A DNA stretch of 64,000 nucleotides from JAGQSZ01 sp049647585. Its GTDB lineage: Bacteria; Actinomycetota; Acidimicrobiia; Acidimicrobiales; Microtrichaceae. Shown piece after piece: positions 24,736 to 33,055 of this stretch (position 1 is its first letter; every line of letters starts with the position of its first letter). The notes beneath the pieces are model-generated. The model did not search any database. It was not told the origin of the DNA and was given only the letters and a program-made list of their open reading frames with translations. The position numbers were made by a program, and so were the translations under genes. The stretch lies in contig JBARXY010000004.1 of assembly GCA_049647585.1 (NCBI GenBank), forward strand, positions 62,001 to 126,000. The letters run 5' to 3'.

Positions 24736-27107
24736 AACGAACCCTTGCGTTGCAGCACAGTCAACGCGATCCAACCCGGAAGTATCGGCACCCAGAACGT
24801 TGCCAGGCGGAACAGAAGCACCGCGGGTATCGCCTCGTTCTGCGCGACGCCTAACACCGAAAGGCCGCCGACCAGGGCGGCTTCGGTCGCACCCAGTCCA
24901 CCCGGTGTAGGGGCTGCCGAGGCCACGGCAGATCCGGCCAGGTACACAACGCCGACGGTTGCGAACGCGACCGAGATGTCGAAGGCCTGAAGGCTGAAAT
25001 AGAAGGCAAGCAGGTTGGCCAGGGTCACCATCGCGGAGCCGCCGAACACCATGATCAGATGGAATGGCGAATGAAGAAGGTCGAGTAGCGACTGGTACGC
25101 ACGCTTCAACGGCGGAACGATCTTCCGATCACACCAGCTGCGCAGGAACGACACCTTCGCCGCCGCGACCACGACGGCCAGACCCACTGCAGCGAGGACC
25201 CCAAGTACCCAGGCCGGCGGTGTCGAGACCTTTGGAAATCCTACGTTTCCGGCCCACAGGACGATCACCAGGGTGATGGTCAGGTGTACGACTGTCCCGG
25301 CGGCGGTCGAGACGCCTACACCGGTAGCCGCAGCTGATCCGTCCACCCCCTGCTTCGTCAGGTACCGGACATTCAACGCGACACCGCCGACCTTTGCCGG
25401 GGTCACGCGGTTTGTGAATGAAGATGCCAACTGGGCGAGCACCGTGGTGGGCATCGGGACCTGTCCCAGGACCGCAGCGCGCGTCGAGATCGCGGCGCCA
25501 ACGTATGTCGCGATGCTCGCCAGGAGCGCGGCGACGATCCAGCCCCTCTGCGCATCGAAGGCCGCCGCCCAGTCGATGCCACTTGTGAGCTGCGGCAGAA
25601 GGGTCCAGATCGCGATTCCCAGAGCGAGCGTGATCGCGACTCCTTTCCATGTCACCCGATTCAGCTGGGGCAGTTCAGGGGCGCTGATTCCGGCAGCTGC
25701 ACGCACGCGTTCCCGCAGGTCGACGAAGTCGGATTTTGTCAACGCGGCGCGTGTCGCAGCACAAACCGCTGACGCCTGCAGCCATGGAATGGCTCCGGCG
25801 ATCGTGTCGGCCCCCAGCACCGCCACTGCTACGTCGACCGCTCGGTCAACTCCCACGAGTACGGCACTCGAGGCCAGGAACTCGGCAATGTCCCTGTCCA
25901 AAAGTTCGTCCGACGCAGCGATCTCGGAGAACCCGAAGTCGATGATCCACACCTCGTCTTTCAGACACATCAGGTTGGCCGCCCGAAGATCCCGGTGCGC
26001 TATTCCGGAGCGTCGGAGGACTTGGATCTGTGACCAGGCTGAGCGCAACGCCGTGTCCGATACCTCGGGTAGGTCCTCAAGGGTTTCGGCGGCAAGGGCT
26101 TCGAAGACCGTGAAGACACCCCGGTCGTCAGGCAGTACGCCCATTCCCACGACCGAGGGGGTTCGGACGCCGGCGACCGCGGCCCGCTGCGAGACAAACG
26201 CCTCGTGCTCCGCCGAGCGACGGACGCTGGAAGGCGCCCTCTCGTCGGCTGGATCCTTCAGACGTAGCCGTCGCCAGATCCGGAAGAGTTGGTCGGCCCG
26301 TAGTTCGTCGATCGCCTCGACCTTGATGAACACCTCGGTACCAGTGGCCAGACGAGCGGTCCAGGGTTGGGAGCCCCGCGCGTCACCGCCGTGGGGCTCC
26401 AGATCACCGACGGGCAGATTGGAGCGTTCAAACGCAGCGATCAGCTCGGACTCGGTGATCTGTCTGGACGCTGTTCCGAACACGACCGCAACGGCGGACC
26501 CGACAGCTTGACCCAGGAGCAGGACGAAGACCCGCGATACCAGCGAGATCTCAGCACCTAGGACGCCGATAAGCGTGAAGGTCGAGATGACAACAGTGGG
26601 CCAGCGCACGATCGCACCGTTGACGACCGTGAACGAAGAGGCCGCCATAGCGACTGCTGCAGCGACGATGCCCACCTGGTATTCGGCGGAAGTGACACTG
26701 GAGTTCGTGCCCCAGAGAATTGCCGCTCCTATCACCAAACCCGCTGCCAGTACGCCGGCGGATACCGCAGTAAGAAACTGCCGTGGCCGTCGGGTCACCA
26801 GCGACGCCGTGATCGTCACGAGAATCAGCAACAGCGCAACGCCGGTCGCAATGGCCTGGGAGAGCGAGCCCAGAGCAGATGCCCATGCGCCTGCCTTGGC
26901 CTGCAGGTCCTGCTCGAGGCCGGCGACGGCGCGGGGAGTGAGTTCGCTCAGAAATCCAACGACTAGCAGTCCGAACAGGGCGAGCACCAAGCGAATGACC
27001 GCCGCTGGGGAGCGGTCATAGCTGCGACCGTTCTCCCCCGTTGGGATTGGCGCAAGGACAGCCGGAACCTGATCCATTGCACGCCTTGGAAGCGTTGGAC
27101 TGGTCAC
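24732..27107 (-). CDS. Membrane protein with internal protein-kinase-like domain and C-terminal LPG-synthase/flippase-type domain
   Basis: 791 residues in three parts. Residues about 35-215 hold six hydrophobic helices. Residues about 235-440 look like a protein kinase or ABC1/RIO fold, with a putative ATP lysine in EVFIKVEA, catalytic loop HRDLRAANL (about 371-379) and metal loop IIDFGFSE (about 388). Residues about 490-790 match the LPG_synthase_TM (UPF0104/AglD) family, including SSFTNRVTPAKVGGVALN and SAAPTPGGLGATEAAL. I used the GTG at 27107 (GTGA overlap with the upstream PAP2). An ATG at 27077 with AAGG is a fair alternative. It may flip or modify a lipid-linked intermediate under kinase control. 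Confidence 0.82.
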   Translation of the reverse strand: MTSPTLPRRAMDQVPAVLAPIPTGENGRSYDRSPAAVIRLVLALFGLLVVGFLSELTPRAVAGLEQDLQAKAGAWASALGSLSQAIATGVALLLILVTITASLVTRRPRQFLTAVSAGVLAAGLVIGAAILWGTNSSVTSAEYQVGIVAAAVAMAASSFTVVNGAIVRWPTVVISTFTLIGVLGAEISLVSRVFVLLLGQAVGSAVAVVFGTASRQITESELIAAFERSNLPVGDLEPHGGDARGSQPWTARLATGTEVFIKVEAIDELRADQLFRIWRRLRLKDPADERAPSSVRRSAEHEAFVSQRAAVAGVRTPSVVGMGVLPDDRGVFTVFEALAAETLEDLPEVSDTALRSAWSQIQVLRRSGIAHRDLRAANLMCLKDEVWIIDFGFSEIAASDELLDRDIAEFLASSAVLVGVDRAVDVAVAVLGADTIAGAIPWLQASAVCAATRAALTKSDFVDLRERVRAAAGISAPELPQLNRVTWKGVAITLALGIAIWTLLPQLTSGIDWAAAFDAQRGWIVAALLASIATYVGAAISTRAAVLGQVPMPTTVLAQLASSFTNRVTPAKVGGVALNVRYLTKQGVDGSAAATGVGVSTAAGTVVHLTITLVIVLWAGNVGFPKVSTPPAWVLGVLAAVGLAVVVAAAKVSFLRSWCDRKIVPPLKRAYQSLLDLLHSPFHLIMVFGGSAMVTLANLLAFYFSLQAFDISVAFATVGVVYLAGSAVASAAPTPGGLGATEAALVGGLSVLGVAQNEAIPAVLLFRLATFWVPILPGWIALTVLQRKGSL

Positions 27108-27721
27108 CGCCGACGACGCTTCAGTTCCGGCATGGGCACACGGGTGCACAACGACCCCCAGATCAGACCCAATGCCGCGCCTCCGACTACGTCGAGCGGC
27201 AGATGTGCACCGACGTGAATCCGTGCGACACCGGCAACGAGCGCTGTCGAAAATGCACCGAGCTTGACCGGTCGGGACGATCCGCATGCCACCACAACCG
27301 CTGTCGCCATTGACACCGCTGCGTGGCCGGACACGAACCCGCCTCCGCCGGGGTTTCCGTCGCGTAGGTGCACCTCATCGAGTAGCAACGCCGGACGTGG
27401 ACGGGGCACCAGGCGTTTGACCGCCTTGGCGATCTGCCAAGCACCGAGTCCGGCTCCGGCGGCGCGCAATGCGTCAGCCCGCGAGCGTCCAGATGTGACC
27501 AGGACCACGGGTACGACCACTGAGGACAGACCATTTCCGGCCTGCATCACGATCCAGAGAGGTCGCTCCAGCGGTCCCAGCCCGGCGTTGAGAATTCTGA
27601 ACACACTGCCCTCGCGGTCGGACACCAAGCCCGGGCGTGCGAGGACGACGGAGCTTCCGAGAATGACTCCCCCGGCGACCAATAGGGCCGCTGTTTGTTT
27701 GGCTGACCCTTCGGCCCTCAT
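27104..27721 (-). CDS. PAP2-family membrane phosphatase
   Basis: 205 residues, five or six hydrophobic segments. PAP2 motifs are AVKRLVPRPRP, VSGHAAVSMA and ARIHVGAHLPLDVVGG. It is shorter than and distinct from the PAP2 gene at 23926. First gene of the three-gene membrane operon. GGCGGG lies just before the ATG at 27721. Confidence 0.88.
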   Translation of the reverse strand: MRAEGSAKQTAALLVAGGVILGSSVVLARPGLVSDREGSVFRILNAGLGPLERPLWIVMQAGNGLSSVVVPVVLVTSGRSRADALRAAGAGLGAWQIAKAVKRLVPRPRPALLLDEVHLRDGNPGGGGFVSGHAAVSMATAVVVACGSSRPVKLGAFSTALVAGVARIHVGAHLPLDVVGGAALGLIWGSLCTRVPMPELKRRRR

Positions 27722-27846
27722 AGTCCCGCCCGACGTATCGATTCTGACGGGGAAGCAGTACCCAGAATTGTCTGGCCTAAACCTTGCGGGGCGTTACGTC
27801 AGGTGCGGGGGTGGTGAGGTGAGGGCCTGGTCATCTGCGGGGCGGG

Positions 27847-28593
27847 TCAGGAGTGCGTGCCGCCATCGACGCGGAGCTCAGCGCCGTTGACGTGGCTGGC
27901 GTCATCCGAACCGAGGTAGGCAATTGCGGCTGCAATCGTTGACGGATCAGCCATTCCGACCGGCGACACAATCCTGTGGAGCAATCGTCCGTCCGCTCCC
28001 TCCGGAAGGTTGAAAGCTCCGGTGATCGGGGTGTCGATCGAACCGGGGCAGACAGCGTTGACCCGAAGTCCCTGCCTGGCGTACTCGATTGCCAGAGTCC
28101 GGGTGAGCGCCAGCACGCCACCCTTCGATGCCGAGTAGGCCGCAGCCCACGGATGGGCCGCGAGAGCCGCGGTGGAGGCCACCGTGACGATGGCTCCCCC
28201 ACCGTCCAACAACGCAGGGATGGCGGCCTGGCAGGTGAAGAAGGTGCCGGTCAGGTTGACAGCCAGGATCTGGTTCCATCCCTCAAGTGTGACCTCGTGG
28301 CTGTGTTCGAATCGCAGGATGCCGGCCGAACACACGACTGTGTCGAGGCGTCCGCCCACGTCCAGCGCCATCTGCACTACGTCGGGACCGAAGGCCGGAT
28401 CGGTGACATCACCTTCGAACGTCGTGACGGCGTCGGGCCGGCCGGCCCCCTTGGCTGTGACCTCGAGCCCCTCGGTTGAAATGTCGGTGGCCACGACCGT
28501 GGCTCCCTCCTCGACCAACCGGTGAACGGTCGCCCGGCCGATCCCCGAACCTGCTCCTGTGACCAGCGCTACACGACCCTCGAATCTCTGCAT
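27847..28593 (-). CDS. Short-chain dehydrogenase/reductase
   Basis: 248-residue classical SDR. It has the cofactor motif TGAGSGIG near residues 12-19, the NAG-like CSAGIL (Asn replaced by Ser-Ala context), and the catalytic Ser in VASTAAL with YSASK (Tyr/Lys) near residues 152-156. Asp at the end of strand 2 (ATDIS) predicts NAD. It ends with the usual NGAELRVDGG. The ATG at 28593 lies 6 nt after TAGTCT, a leaderless arrangement. Substrate unknown. Confidence 0.9.
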   Translation of the reverse strand: MQRFEGRVALVTGAGSGIGRATVHRLVEEGATVVATDISTEGLEVTAKGAGRPDAVTTFEGDVTDPAFGPDVVQMALDVGGRLDTVVCSAGILRFEHSHEVTLEGWNQILAVNLTGTFFTCQAAIPALLDGGGAIVTVASTAALAAHPWAAAYSASKGGVLALTRTLAIEYARQGLRVNAVCPGSIDTPITGAFNLPEGADGRLLHRIVSPVGMADPSTIAAAIAYLGSDDASHVNGAELRVDGGTHS

Positions 28594-28611
28594 CAGGTCA
28601 GACTACGACGG

Positions 28612-28653
28612 GTTCTGCGATCAGCGTTCTGCAATCAGCGTTCTGCAATCAGT
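28612..28653. repeat. Three 14-bp direct repeats
   Basis: Three head-to-tail copies of GTTCTGC(A/G)ATCAG(C/T) at 28612, 28626 and 28640. They fill the space between the SDR start and the DUF503 stop, and the last copy includes the DUF503 stop codon. They look like a small slippage array. Confidence 0.8.
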
Positions 28654-28942
28654 TGTTCGCCTCGAGCCAAGTGCGTTGCATCGAGACAACTTCCAGTTCG
28701 GGGTGGGACCAGATGTAGTCCTCGACGTTGCCGATGATCTCGTCGGCGTGTTTCGCACTGGAGGCAACTACCGCAAACCCAAGTAGCCCACGCTGAAGTT
28801 TGTCCTGTTGACCAATTTCGGCCGCAGACACTCTGAAGCGGTTTCGGCTGCCGTCGAGGAGGTGTCGAACAACTGCACGTTTGTCCTTAAGCGACTGAGA
28901 TTGGGGTAGACGCAGGTCGACCTCAAGTGCGAGCACATGCAT
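28649..28942 (-). CDS. DUF503 (YlxP-like) protein
   Basis: 97 residues matching the YlxP family: MHVLALEVDLRLPQSQSLKDKR, then RHLLDGSRNRFRVSAAEIG and LGFAVVASSAKHADEI. YlxP is often found near ribosome-maturation genes, and its function is not established. ATG at 28942 lies 2 bases after the stop of the preceding TIGR03086 gene. The earlier in-frame start at 28969 overlaps that gene. Confidence 0.88.
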   Translation of the reverse strand: MHVLALEVDLRLPQSQSLKDKRAVVRHLLDGSRNRFRVSAAEIGQQDKLQRGLLGFAVVASSAKHADEIIGNVEDYIWSHPELEVVSMQRTWLEANN

Positions 28943-28944
28943 CG

Positions 28945-29532
28945 TCAACGCGGCGAACGACCGGTCCATGCGATGAAGGCCTCGCTTGGGGTGGCGTCGG
29001 CTGGGGCCTCGACCTCGGGTCCGAACGCGCCACTCCTTTCCTCGGAGCCACGAACAGCCTCGACGGGCAGTGGGTCGATGAAGGAGTGGGTGAACTCGAT
29101 CACGTCCTGTGGGATCTCGACGTCGAGACCTGCTGCCCGACCGATGTCCCAGGCGTGGACATAGAGGTCGACCGCGGGAAACGCCAACCGGTCACCGACC
29201 GTGCGTCTGCCCATGGGCGTATCCATCTCCTGGTCCAGATCGGCGCCTTCGAAAGCTGTCCGGCAGCGTTGGGAGAGTTCGCGGTACATGGCAGCGGGGT
29301 CACCCTCGATCAGGTCAGCTGGTCTGTCCGCGCGGGGCCAGGTCGGTTGCTCGCCGGCGAAGAGCGCCAGGCCCATGCCCAGCGATGTCGTCAGGTGTCC
29401 CATCACATCGAGAGCGGTCCAGCCGTCACAGGGCGAAGGTCGATCCCATGCCTCGGCGTCGACGCGATCGACCACGTGTCCGAAGAACTCGAGGCCGTTC
29501 AGAAACACGCTTCCGGAGTCCACCTGAGTCAC
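28945..29532 (-). CDS. TIGR03086-family (DinB/mycothiol-dependent-like) metal-binding protein
   Basis: 195 residues. The order PSPCDGWTALDVMGHLT (N-terminal His ligand), FPAVDLYVHAWDIGRA (second His) and the C-terminal PSEAFIAWTGRSP is characteristic of the actinobacterial TIGR03086 branch of the maleylpyruvate isomerase/DinB four-helix fold. Relatives use mycothiol. The reaction here is unknown. The ATG overlaps the stop of the AhpD-like gene as ATGA. Confidence 0.85.
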   Translation of the reverse strand: MTQVDSGSVFLNGLEFFGHVVDRVDAEAWDRPSPCDGWTALDVMGHLTTSLGMGLALFAGEQPTWPRADRPADLIEGDPAAMYRELSQRCRTAFEGADLDQEMDTPMGRRTVGDRLAFPAVDLYVHAWDIGRAAGLDVEIPQDVIEFTHSFIDPLPVEAVRGSEERSGAFGPEVEAPADATPSEAFIAWTGRSPR

Positions 29533-29873
29533 TTCTTTGCTGCGAACTCTTCAAAGGCCGCGAACGCCCGGGGTGCGTGAACCGTTCCCGGCCCTCCGTC
29601 CATGAGTATGGCTACACCCAACGCCTCGGCGACCTCCTCGGCCGTGGCTCCCCGACGTGCGGCGCCCCGGGCGTGGGATGCGATGCAGCCATCGCATTGT
29701 TTGGCAACCGCTATGGCCAGCGCGATCAACTCCTTGGTTTTGGCATCCAGGACACCATCGGCCATTGCTGCAGCGCTCATGGCCCCGTAGCCGGCGAAGA
29801 CTTCCGGAATCTGTTCGCGCAGTGCACGCACCGGTAGGCTTAGGTCGTCAAGGATCTCCTTGGCGGATTCCAT
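29529..29873 (-). CDS. Carboxymuconolactone decarboxylase / AhpD-like protein
   Basis: 114 residues with the AhpD-like redox motif CDGCIASHARGA near residues 66-77, preceded by LDAKTKELIALAIAVAKQ. These are CMD-family marks for thiol peroxidase-linked disulfide chemistry. ATG at 29873 follows AGGAG by 9 nt. Translationally coupled to the TIGR03086 protein, so both may act in thiol-based detoxification. Confidence 0.9.
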   Translation of the reverse strand: MESAKEILDDLSLPVRALREQIPEVFAGYGAMSAAAMADGVLDAKTKELIALAIAVAKQCDGCIASHARGAARRGATAEEVAEALGVAILMDGGPGTVHAPRAFAAFEEFAAKK

Positions 29874-29922
29874 GTGTGTGATCTCCTGGGTCGGGGGACT
29901 GGGACAGGTCAGGGTGGGACAG

Positions 29923-30219
29923 TCAGGGGTGAGAACGCGACGGCGGAGCGTCGGCGATCTCGAACGCCAACTCGTCGACATAACACCACCACCACTCCTC
30001 GCCGGGCTCATATGAGCGAATCAGCGGATGATCCGGGTTGGCATGGAAGTGGGCGGTCGCATGTTTGTTGGGCGAGCTGTCGCAACAGCCGATGTGGCCG
30101 CAGTGCATGCACATACGCAGGTTGACCCATTGGCCACCGCTGCGCAGGCAGTCCTCGCAACCGTCACTCGACGGTGCGACGTCAGCAATCGTGTCCAGGT
30201 GTGTGCACGTGTCAGCCAT
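29923..30219 (-). CDS. UBP-type zinc finger protein
   Basis: 98 residues. Cys and His pairs match ZnF-UBP: CTHL at the N-terminus, CEDC, MCMHCGHIGCCDSS, then KHATAHFH and HPLIRSYEPGEEWWWCYVDE. Bacterial stand-alone copies are common in actinobacteria and lack a known function. ATG overlaps the DUF5996 stop in TGATG. Confidence 0.88.
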   Translation of the reverse strand: MADTCTHLDTIADVAPSSDGCEDCLRSGGQWVNLRMCMHCGHIGCCDSSPNKHATAHFHANPDHPLIRSYEPGEEWWWCYVDELAFEIADAPPSRSHP

Positions 30220-31145
30220 CAGTGCCCTCCGCTTCGAGTGTCCGGTTCGCGTTCTAGCGCACCCCGGTCCCACGATGCAGTTCGGGCTGCGGCTTCGTAG
30301 GTGCTCTGGAGGAACTCGAGCAGGACGGCGTCGGGGTCCGCCGCTGTGCGGACGAGTTCGTAGGGAAGGATGAACTCGCCCAGGTCGTCGTCCCACCGCG
30401 CACCGTCGACCGACATCGGGGTGTCGCGATATCCCTGCGGTTCCGGGTATGCGTAGGCGTAGAAGACACCCTCGTCACCCGGCGCCCCGGGCCAGTAACC
30501 GGCGCTGCTGACCTCGTGGGAGTAGGCCTCCCACATGACGTGTGGACCACAGTTGGGCGCTCCACCCGGATGGGGTGGCGCGGTACGGCCCGAGAACCGG
30601 GTGTACGCCAGATCCAGGGCACCCCAGAAGACATGCACTGGACTCGACTTGCCCACGAAGCCGGTGCCGAACACCTTGAAGACCCGCTCCATCTCTACGA
30701 GCGCCAGCCAGAAACGGTGGACCGCGTCGGCGTCATAGCTCGTGTGGGTGCGGTCCTCGGTGAAGCGGATCGCACCGGGAATCTCGACGGGCATGGTCCA
30801 GATGTCGGTGGCGACGTCGAGGTCGGCGAGCATCGCCATGACCTCGTCGTAGAAGTCTGCGACCGGACGGCCAGTCAGAACCATGCTCCGGGTTCCCCCG
30901 TCGACGGTGCTTACGGCGAGGCGGTGGTCGACGAAGTCGAAGTCGATCTGGAACGACGGGCCGGTCGGATGCGCCATCAGCGAGGTACTCAGGCCCCGGG
31001 CCGACACGTACAAGGGGACGTTCCACCAGTGGTTGAGAATCGGCTCGTTGGCCAGGCGAACCTTGCCGACCACCTGGGTGTAGAGCTGCAACGTGTCTCG
31101 TGTGTCCAGCCAGTCCGCGACCGGGATCGAAGGCCAACGGTTCAT
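30219..31145 (-). CDS. DUF5996 family protein
   Basis: 308 residues matching the DUF5996 family: WPSIPVADWLDTRDTLQLYTQVVGKVR at the start, then NHWWNVPLYVSARGL, VHVFWGALDLAYTRFSGR and EGVFYAYAYPEP. No function is known. It follows the MarR gene by 31 bp and is probably in its operon. A 5-codon open frame with an AAGGAG site overlaps its ATG (see 31142-31159). Confidence 0.85.
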   Translation of the reverse strand: MNRWPSIPVADWLDTRDTLQLYTQVVGKVRLANEPILNHWWNVPLYVSARGLSTSLMAHPTGPSFQIDFDFVDHRLAVSTVDGGTRSMVLTGRPVADFYDEVMAMLADLDVATDIWTMPVEIPGAIRFTEDRTHTSYDADAVHRFWLALVEMERVFKVFGTGFVGKSSPVHVFWGALDLAYTRFSGRTAPPHPGGAPNCGPHVMWEAYSHEVSSAGYWPGAPGDEGVFYAYAYPEPQGYRDTPMSVDGARWDDDLGEFILPYELVRTAADPDAVLLEFLQSTYEAAARTASWDRGALEREPDTRSGGH

Positions 31146-31159
31146 CGAATCGCACCCAT
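31142..31159 (-). promoter_or_regulatory. Five-codon upstream ORF with the strong ribosome-binding site
   Basis: ATG GGT GCG ATT CGA TGA sits 6 nt after AAGGAG, and its stop overlaps the ATG of the DUF5996 gene (ATGA). The real gene has no ribosome-binding site of its own at the right distance, so it may be translated by reinitiation from this leader. Confidence 0.45.
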
Positions 31160-31176
31160 TCTCGCTCCTTGTACCG

Positions 31177-31653
31177 TCAGCCTGAGTCTGTCACTTTCGC
31201 ACGGTCGATGGCTGCAAGAACTGCTTCGGCAACATTGCCGATCGTGTCGATCTGCTCTGGTGTCAGCTGGTCGATGAAGAGCTCACGGACGGCTGCCACG
31301 TGGCCTGGGGCTGCGGCCTCGAGCTTGGTCCTCCCCAGTTTCGTGATCACGACATTGGCCCCGCGGCGGTCGGAGTCGCAGGTCTCCTTGGTCACGAGCC
31401 CGCGGGTGGCCATCCGGGCGACGTGGTGGGACAGCCGACTCTTCTCCCAACCGAGGAGCTCGCCCAGTTCGAACAGACGCAGCCGAGAATCGGGTACATC
31501 GGTCAGCGCAACCAGAACCAGGTAATCGGGGTAAGAGAGGTCAGAGTCCGCGGACAGTTGGCGGGCGAGTTGGCCTTCGAGGCGCATGTTCATGAACTGC
31601 AGCGTGCGCCAAGCCCGCCCTTCGCGTTCATCGAGCCATCGAATGTCTTCCAT
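31177..31653 (-). CDS. MarR-family transcriptional regulator
   Basis: 158 residues with a winged helix: LSYPDYLVLVALTDVPDSRLRLFELGELLGWEKSRLSHHVARMATRGLV, then CDSDRRGANVVIT as the wing. The RLSHHVxRM pattern is common in actinobacterial MarR proteins. It probably represses its own divergent neighbour, a YceI gene, and itself. The start ATG at 31653 lies 7 nt after a minus-strand TATCAT -10 box, so it is likely leaderless. An in-frame TTG at 31674 is the other option. Confidence 0.9.
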   Translation of the reverse strand: MEDIRWLDEREGRAWRTLQFMNMRLEGQLARQLSADSDLSYPDYLVLVALTDVPDSRLRLFELGELLGWEKSRLSHHVARMATRGLVTKETCDSDRRGANVVITKLGRTKLEAAAPGHVAAVRELFIDQLTPEQIDTIGNVAEAVLAAIDRAKVTDSG

Positions 31654-31660
31654 ATTCAAA

Positions 31661-31702
31661 ATGATACTTGACAATAGATGACATGTCCACTAATTTAGTG
31701 GA
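31661..31702. promoter_or_regulatory. Back-to-back promoters sharing a 17-bp palindromic operator
   Basis: Plus strand: TTGACA at 31668-31673, 17-nt spacer, TAATTT at 31691-31696, driving the YceI gene. Minus strand: TGGACA at 31689-31684, 17-nt spacer, TATCAT at 31666-31661, driving MarR. The perfect palindrome TCCACTAATTTAGTGGA (31686-31702) covers the plus -10 and the minus -35, so one bound dimer would block both promoters. Confidence 0.7.
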
Positions 31703-31735
31703 TACATCAACTACCATTGAAAGGGAGAACCTCCA

Positions 31736-32296
31736 ATGAGCACAATCACTGCACCCTCCGGCAATTACACGATCGACCCCACCCACAGCCGTATCGGCTT
31801 CGTCGCACGCCACGCGATGGTCACCAAGGTCCGCGGATCGTTCAACGAATTCGACGGCTCGGGCTATCTCGACACCGAGAACCCCGCCAACTCCAAGTTG
31901 GAGCTGACCATCAAGGCGGCCAGCATCGATACCCGCAGTCCCGACCGTGATGCACACCTGCGCAGCAACGACTTCTTCGACATGGAGGCATACCCCGAGA
32001 TCAAGTTCGTATCGACGGCTATCGAGCAGACCTCCGACGACGAGTTCAAGGTGACCGGCGACCTGACCATCAAGGGAGTGACCAAGCCCGTCAGCATCGA
32101 CTTCGAGTACACGGGATCTGCAGTCGACACCTACCAGAATCGTCGCATTGGTCTGGAAGGCAAGACCACCGTCAACCGCAAGGACTGGGGCGTCAACTGG
32201 AACGCCGCGCTCGAAGCCGGTGGCGTGCTCGTGAGCGAGAAGGTCACCCTGGAGTTCGAGGTTTCCGCCATCCGATCAGGTGACGATGATGTCTGA
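31736..32296 (+). CDS. YceI-family lipocalin-like protein
   Basis: 186 residues with the YceI pattern YTIDPTHSRIGFVARHAMVTKVRGSFNEF, DAHLRSNDFFDMEAYPEIKF and VNRKDWGVNWNAALE. YceI proteins form a lipocalin-like barrel that binds isoprenoids or similar lipids. This one has no signal peptide, so it is cytoplasmic. AAAGGGAG precedes the ATG. Likely controlled by the divergent MarR protein. Confidence 0.92.
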   Translation: MSTITAPSGNYTIDPTHSRIGFVARHAMVTKVRGSFNEFDGSGYLDTENPANSKLELTIKAASIDTRSPDRDAHLRSNDFFDMEAYPEIKFVSTAIEQTSDDEFKVTGDLTIKGVTKPVSIDFEYTGSAVDTYQNRRIGLEGKTTVNRKDWGVNWNAALEAGGVLVSEKVTLEFEVSAIRSGDDDV

Positions 32297-33053
32297 GCAA
32301 CTGCTGGACTTCAATGAGAAGGTCGTCCTGGTCACAGGCGGAGCCACGGGGATCGGACGGGCAACTTCGTTGGCCTTCGCCCGCCAAGGTGCCACCGTGA
32401 TCATCGGCGACATCGACGAGCGGGCCGCCGAGACGGTTCAACTGATTGAGGATGGGGGTGGCGCTGGGCTGTTCGTGCCGACAGACGTCACGGTTGCCGC
32501 CGACATCGAGCGCCTGGTGAGCACCACCGTCGACACCTACGGCGGGCTGCACGTCGCTTTCAACAACGCCGGAATCCTGCCACCTACTGGACCTCTCCTC
32601 GAACAGAGCGAGGCCGACTGGGACCGGACCATCGCCGTCGACCTGAAGGGAGTTTTCCTTGCACTCAAGTACGAGATCGCCCACATGGTCGAACACGGGG
32701 GCGGTTCCATCGTGAACACCGCGTCCGTCGCTGGAATCATCGCGGATCCCGGCATGGCTCCCTACGTCGCAGCCAAGCACGGCGTCGTTGGGCTCACCAA
32801 GGCCGCCGCCCTCGACTACGCAACCGCAGGAATACGCGTCAACGCACTCGCGCCGGGGCTCGTGGCCACGGGCATGACCAAGGGGTGGCTCGACGACCCC
32901 GAGATGCGCAAGGTGGTCGTCGCCGGTTCGCAACTCGGCCGACCTGCCGAGCCGGAAGAAATTGCCGGCATGGTCCTGTATCTGACCTCCGACCTCGCAT
33001 CGTTCGTCACCGGCGGCGTTTACGTCGTCGACGGCGGCCAGACCGCGCATTGA
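32289..33053 (+). CDS. Short-chain dehydrogenase/reductase
   Basis: 254-residue classical SDR: TGGATGIG cofactor motif, NNAGIL, catalytic Ser in NTASVAG and YVAAKHG (Tyr/Lys). GDID after strand 2 favours NAD. Ends in GVYVVDGGQTAH. I chose ATG 32289 with AGGTG upstream. ATG 32286 and GTG 32280 are also in frame. It overlaps the YceI gene by 8 bp and is followed 2 bases later by an esterase, so the three form one operon. Confidence 0.9.
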   Translation: MSEQLLDFNEKVVLVTGGATGIGRATSLAFARQGATVIIGDIDERAAETVQLIEDGGGAGLFVPTDVTVAADIERLVSTTVDTYGGLHVAFNNAGILPPTGPLLEQSEADWDRTIAVDLKGVFLALKYEIAHMVEHGGGSIVNTASVAGIIADPGMAPYVAAKHGVVGLTKAAALDYATAGIRVNALAPGLVATGMTKGWLDDPEMRKVVVAGSQLGRPAEPEEIAGMVLYLTSDLASFVTGGVYVVDGGQTAH

Positions 33054-33055
33054 TC

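Noticed and set aside
25273..26511. 412-codon plus-strand frame antisense to the kinase-flippase gene
   Set aside because: Very Arg/Ser/Thr-rich shadow, with no homology pattern.
32244..33050. 268-codon minus-strand frame antisense to an SDR
   Set aside because: Shadow of a complete SDR.
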